Source of the DNA: an uncultured Bacteroidales bacterium
GTDB lineage: Bacteria; Bacteroidota; Bacteroidia; Bacteroidales; F082
Reading direction: 5' to 3'
NCBI GenBank assembly: GCA_937926515.1
Contig: CALAZZ010000265.1
Span: 1 to 24,988 of the forward strand
Length of the DNA stretch: 24,988 nt
Part shown: positions 23,875 through 24,988 of the stretch, in pieces
Position numbering within the stretch: the stretch's first letter is position 1
Layout: each line of letters opens with the position of its first letter
Notes under the pieces: model-generated
The model's database searches: none
Told to the model about the DNA's origin: nothing
Seen by the model: the letters and a program-made list of their open reading frames with translations, nothing else
Translations under genes and position numbers: made by a program

Positions 23875-24972
23875 CTACACATTAAACCGGATATGTAAAA
23901 TATCCCCTTCCTCCACAACATAGTTTTTGCCTTCAACCTTAAACTTTCCGGCATCCTTCACTCCCTGTTCGGATCTATATTGAATGAAATCGGTGTATTT
24001 CATCACTTCGGCACGGATAAATCCACGTTCGAGATCGGAATGGATCACGCCTGCTGCCTGAGGCGCTGTCATACCTTTTCGGATGGTCCATGCGCGTATC
24101 TCTTTTGGTCCTGCCGTAAAAAATGACTGCAGATCAAGGATTTTATAGGCAGCTTGGATCAACCTGTTCACACCGGGTTCTTTTAGTCCTGCATCATTCA
24201 GAAATACATTTCTGTCTTCGGGATCATCAAGCTCAGCAATTTGCGCTTCCAATTCACCTGCTATATGAATAATTTCGGTTTGTTCTGCTTTCAATGCTTC
24301 AGCGACAGCCCTGGTGTGTTTATTGCCATCCACTACAGATTTTTCGTCAATATTACATACATATATAACAGGTTTCATTGTTAACAGCTGCAGATCAGCA
24401 ACATATTTCTTATCCTCTGCCTCTACCGGGGTGTTTCTGGCATTTCCGAAATTTTCAAGATGATCCTGATATTTTTTGAGTACATCATATACTTTCCTGG
24501 CTTCTTTGTCTCCAATTTTTATCAGCTTTTCTATTCTTTGAATTTTTCGATTTACCAGGTCTAGATCACGTACCTGCAATTCAAGGTCCACAATTTCCTT
24601 GTCACGAACAGGATCAACGCTTCCTTCAACATGGGGCAGATTCTCATCATCAAAGCAGCGCAATACATGTATTAATGCATCCATTTGCTGGATGTCGGCA
24701 AGGAATTTATTTCCCACTCCTTCGCCATGGCTGGCACCTTTGGCGAGGCCCGGCACATCAACTATTTCAACGGTGGCAGGAATTACTTTTTGAGACTTGA
24801 TGATTCTATCGATTTCATAAAGTCTGTTGTCGGGCACTTCAACCATTCCTATATTAGACTTGATTGCACTGAATGCAAAATTTGATGCTTCAGCTTTTGT
24901 ATTTGACATACAATTAAAAATGGTGGTTTTTCCAATATTTGTCAGGCCAATGATGCCACAGTTGAGTGCCAT
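23875..24972 (-). CDS. ychF: YchF/OLA1-type GTP/ATP-binding protein
   Basis: An Obg-family P-loop NTPase of 365 residues, the usual YchF length; members often prefer ATP and associate with ribosomes and stress responses. The G domain has G1 GLTNIGKTT (9-17), G3 DVPGLAKGASHGEGVGNKF (72-90) and the G4-like NIDE (207-210) that replaces NKxD in YchF. A helical insert covers about 125-190, and the C-terminal TGS domain (about 280-365) has the conserved GPKEIRAWTIRKG and ends in HIRFNV. The P-loop and following segment (FAFSAIKSNIG, 32-42) differ from the common GLPNVGKST and FPFCTIEPNVG, so this may be a distinct Bacteroidota variant. The ATG lies 16 bp from the window edge, so its upstream context is unseen. 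Confidence 0.93.
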   Translation of the reverse strand: MALNCGIIGLTNIGKTTIFNCMSNTKAEASNFAFSAIKSNIGMVEVPDNRLYEIDRIIKSQKVIPATVEIVDVPGLAKGASHGEGVGNKFLADIQQMDALIHVLRCFDDENLPHVEGSVDPVRDKEIVDLELQVRDLDLVNRKIQRIEKLIKIGDKEARKVYDVLKKYQDHLENFGNARNTPVEAEDKKYVADLQLLTMKPVIYVCNIDEKSVVDGNKHTRAVAEALKAEQTEIIHIAGELEAQIAELDDPEDRNVFLNDAGLKEPGVNRLIQAAYKILDLQSFFTAGPKEIRAWTIRKGMTAPQAAGVIHSDLERGFIRAEVMKYTDFIQYRSEQGVKDAGKFKVEGKNYVVEEGDILHIRFNV

Positions 24973-24988
24973 GATGAATTAAATTATT

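Overview
The window looks like a housekeeping stretch of a Bacteroidota chromosome, probably class Bacteroidia; I cannot name a genus. The evidence is a short (288 aa) primary sigma factor without a long N-terminal region, a cargo protein with the gliding/type IX secretion C-terminal domain (T9SS type B), the order DUF1573-yajC-ybbR-coaE, a long-form (481 aa) GAPDH, few Shine-Dalgarno sequences, and repeated copies of the Bacteroidota -7 promoter element TAnnTTTG upstream of genes. I see no tRNA, rRNA, insertion sequence, prophage or CRISPR array.

Layout. Positions 1-5041 hold a minus-strand cluster read dapF > GNAT acetyltransferase > mltG > phosphohexomutase > DUF2279 protein, linked to cell-wall precursor supply, glycan-strand cleavage and sugar-phosphate interconversion. 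A 306-bp AT-rich divergent region follows. The plus strand (5348-13770) then carries htrA/degP, rpoD, a long GAPDH, pyrG, yidC and a group II truncated hemoglobin. Each appears to have its own promoter, except the hemoglobin gene, which sits 14 bp behind yidC.

From 13817 to 20891 all genes are on the minus strand. There is a Tudor-like protein translationally coupled to a PagL-type lipid A deacylase-like protein, then DUF1573 > yajC > ybbR > coaE (read right to left), a T9SS type B cargo protein, and a FabH-like ketoacyl synthase with a small CoA-binding protein behind it. clpB (21140-23728, plus) diverges from the FabH-like gene, and the ychF/OLA1 GTPase gene (23875-24972, minus) converges on clpB.

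Functionally the window is dominated by envelope biogenesis and quality control (DapF, MltG, HtrA, YidC, YajC, PagL-like protein, T9SS cargo), proteostasis (HtrA, ClpB) and central metabolism. I found no convincing new multi-gene system. The points most worth a second look are GAPDH substitutions that suggest NADP use, a hairpin 28 bp before rpoD, a structured leader with a direct repeat in the FabH-like/clpB divergent region, a conserved-looking Tudor-like protein of unknown function coupled to the PagL-like gene, and an unusual P-loop/switch I in the YchF protein.

Four starts were moved downstream from the longest reading frame (dapF, ybbR, the T9SS protein, clpB), and one gene appears to start with TTG.
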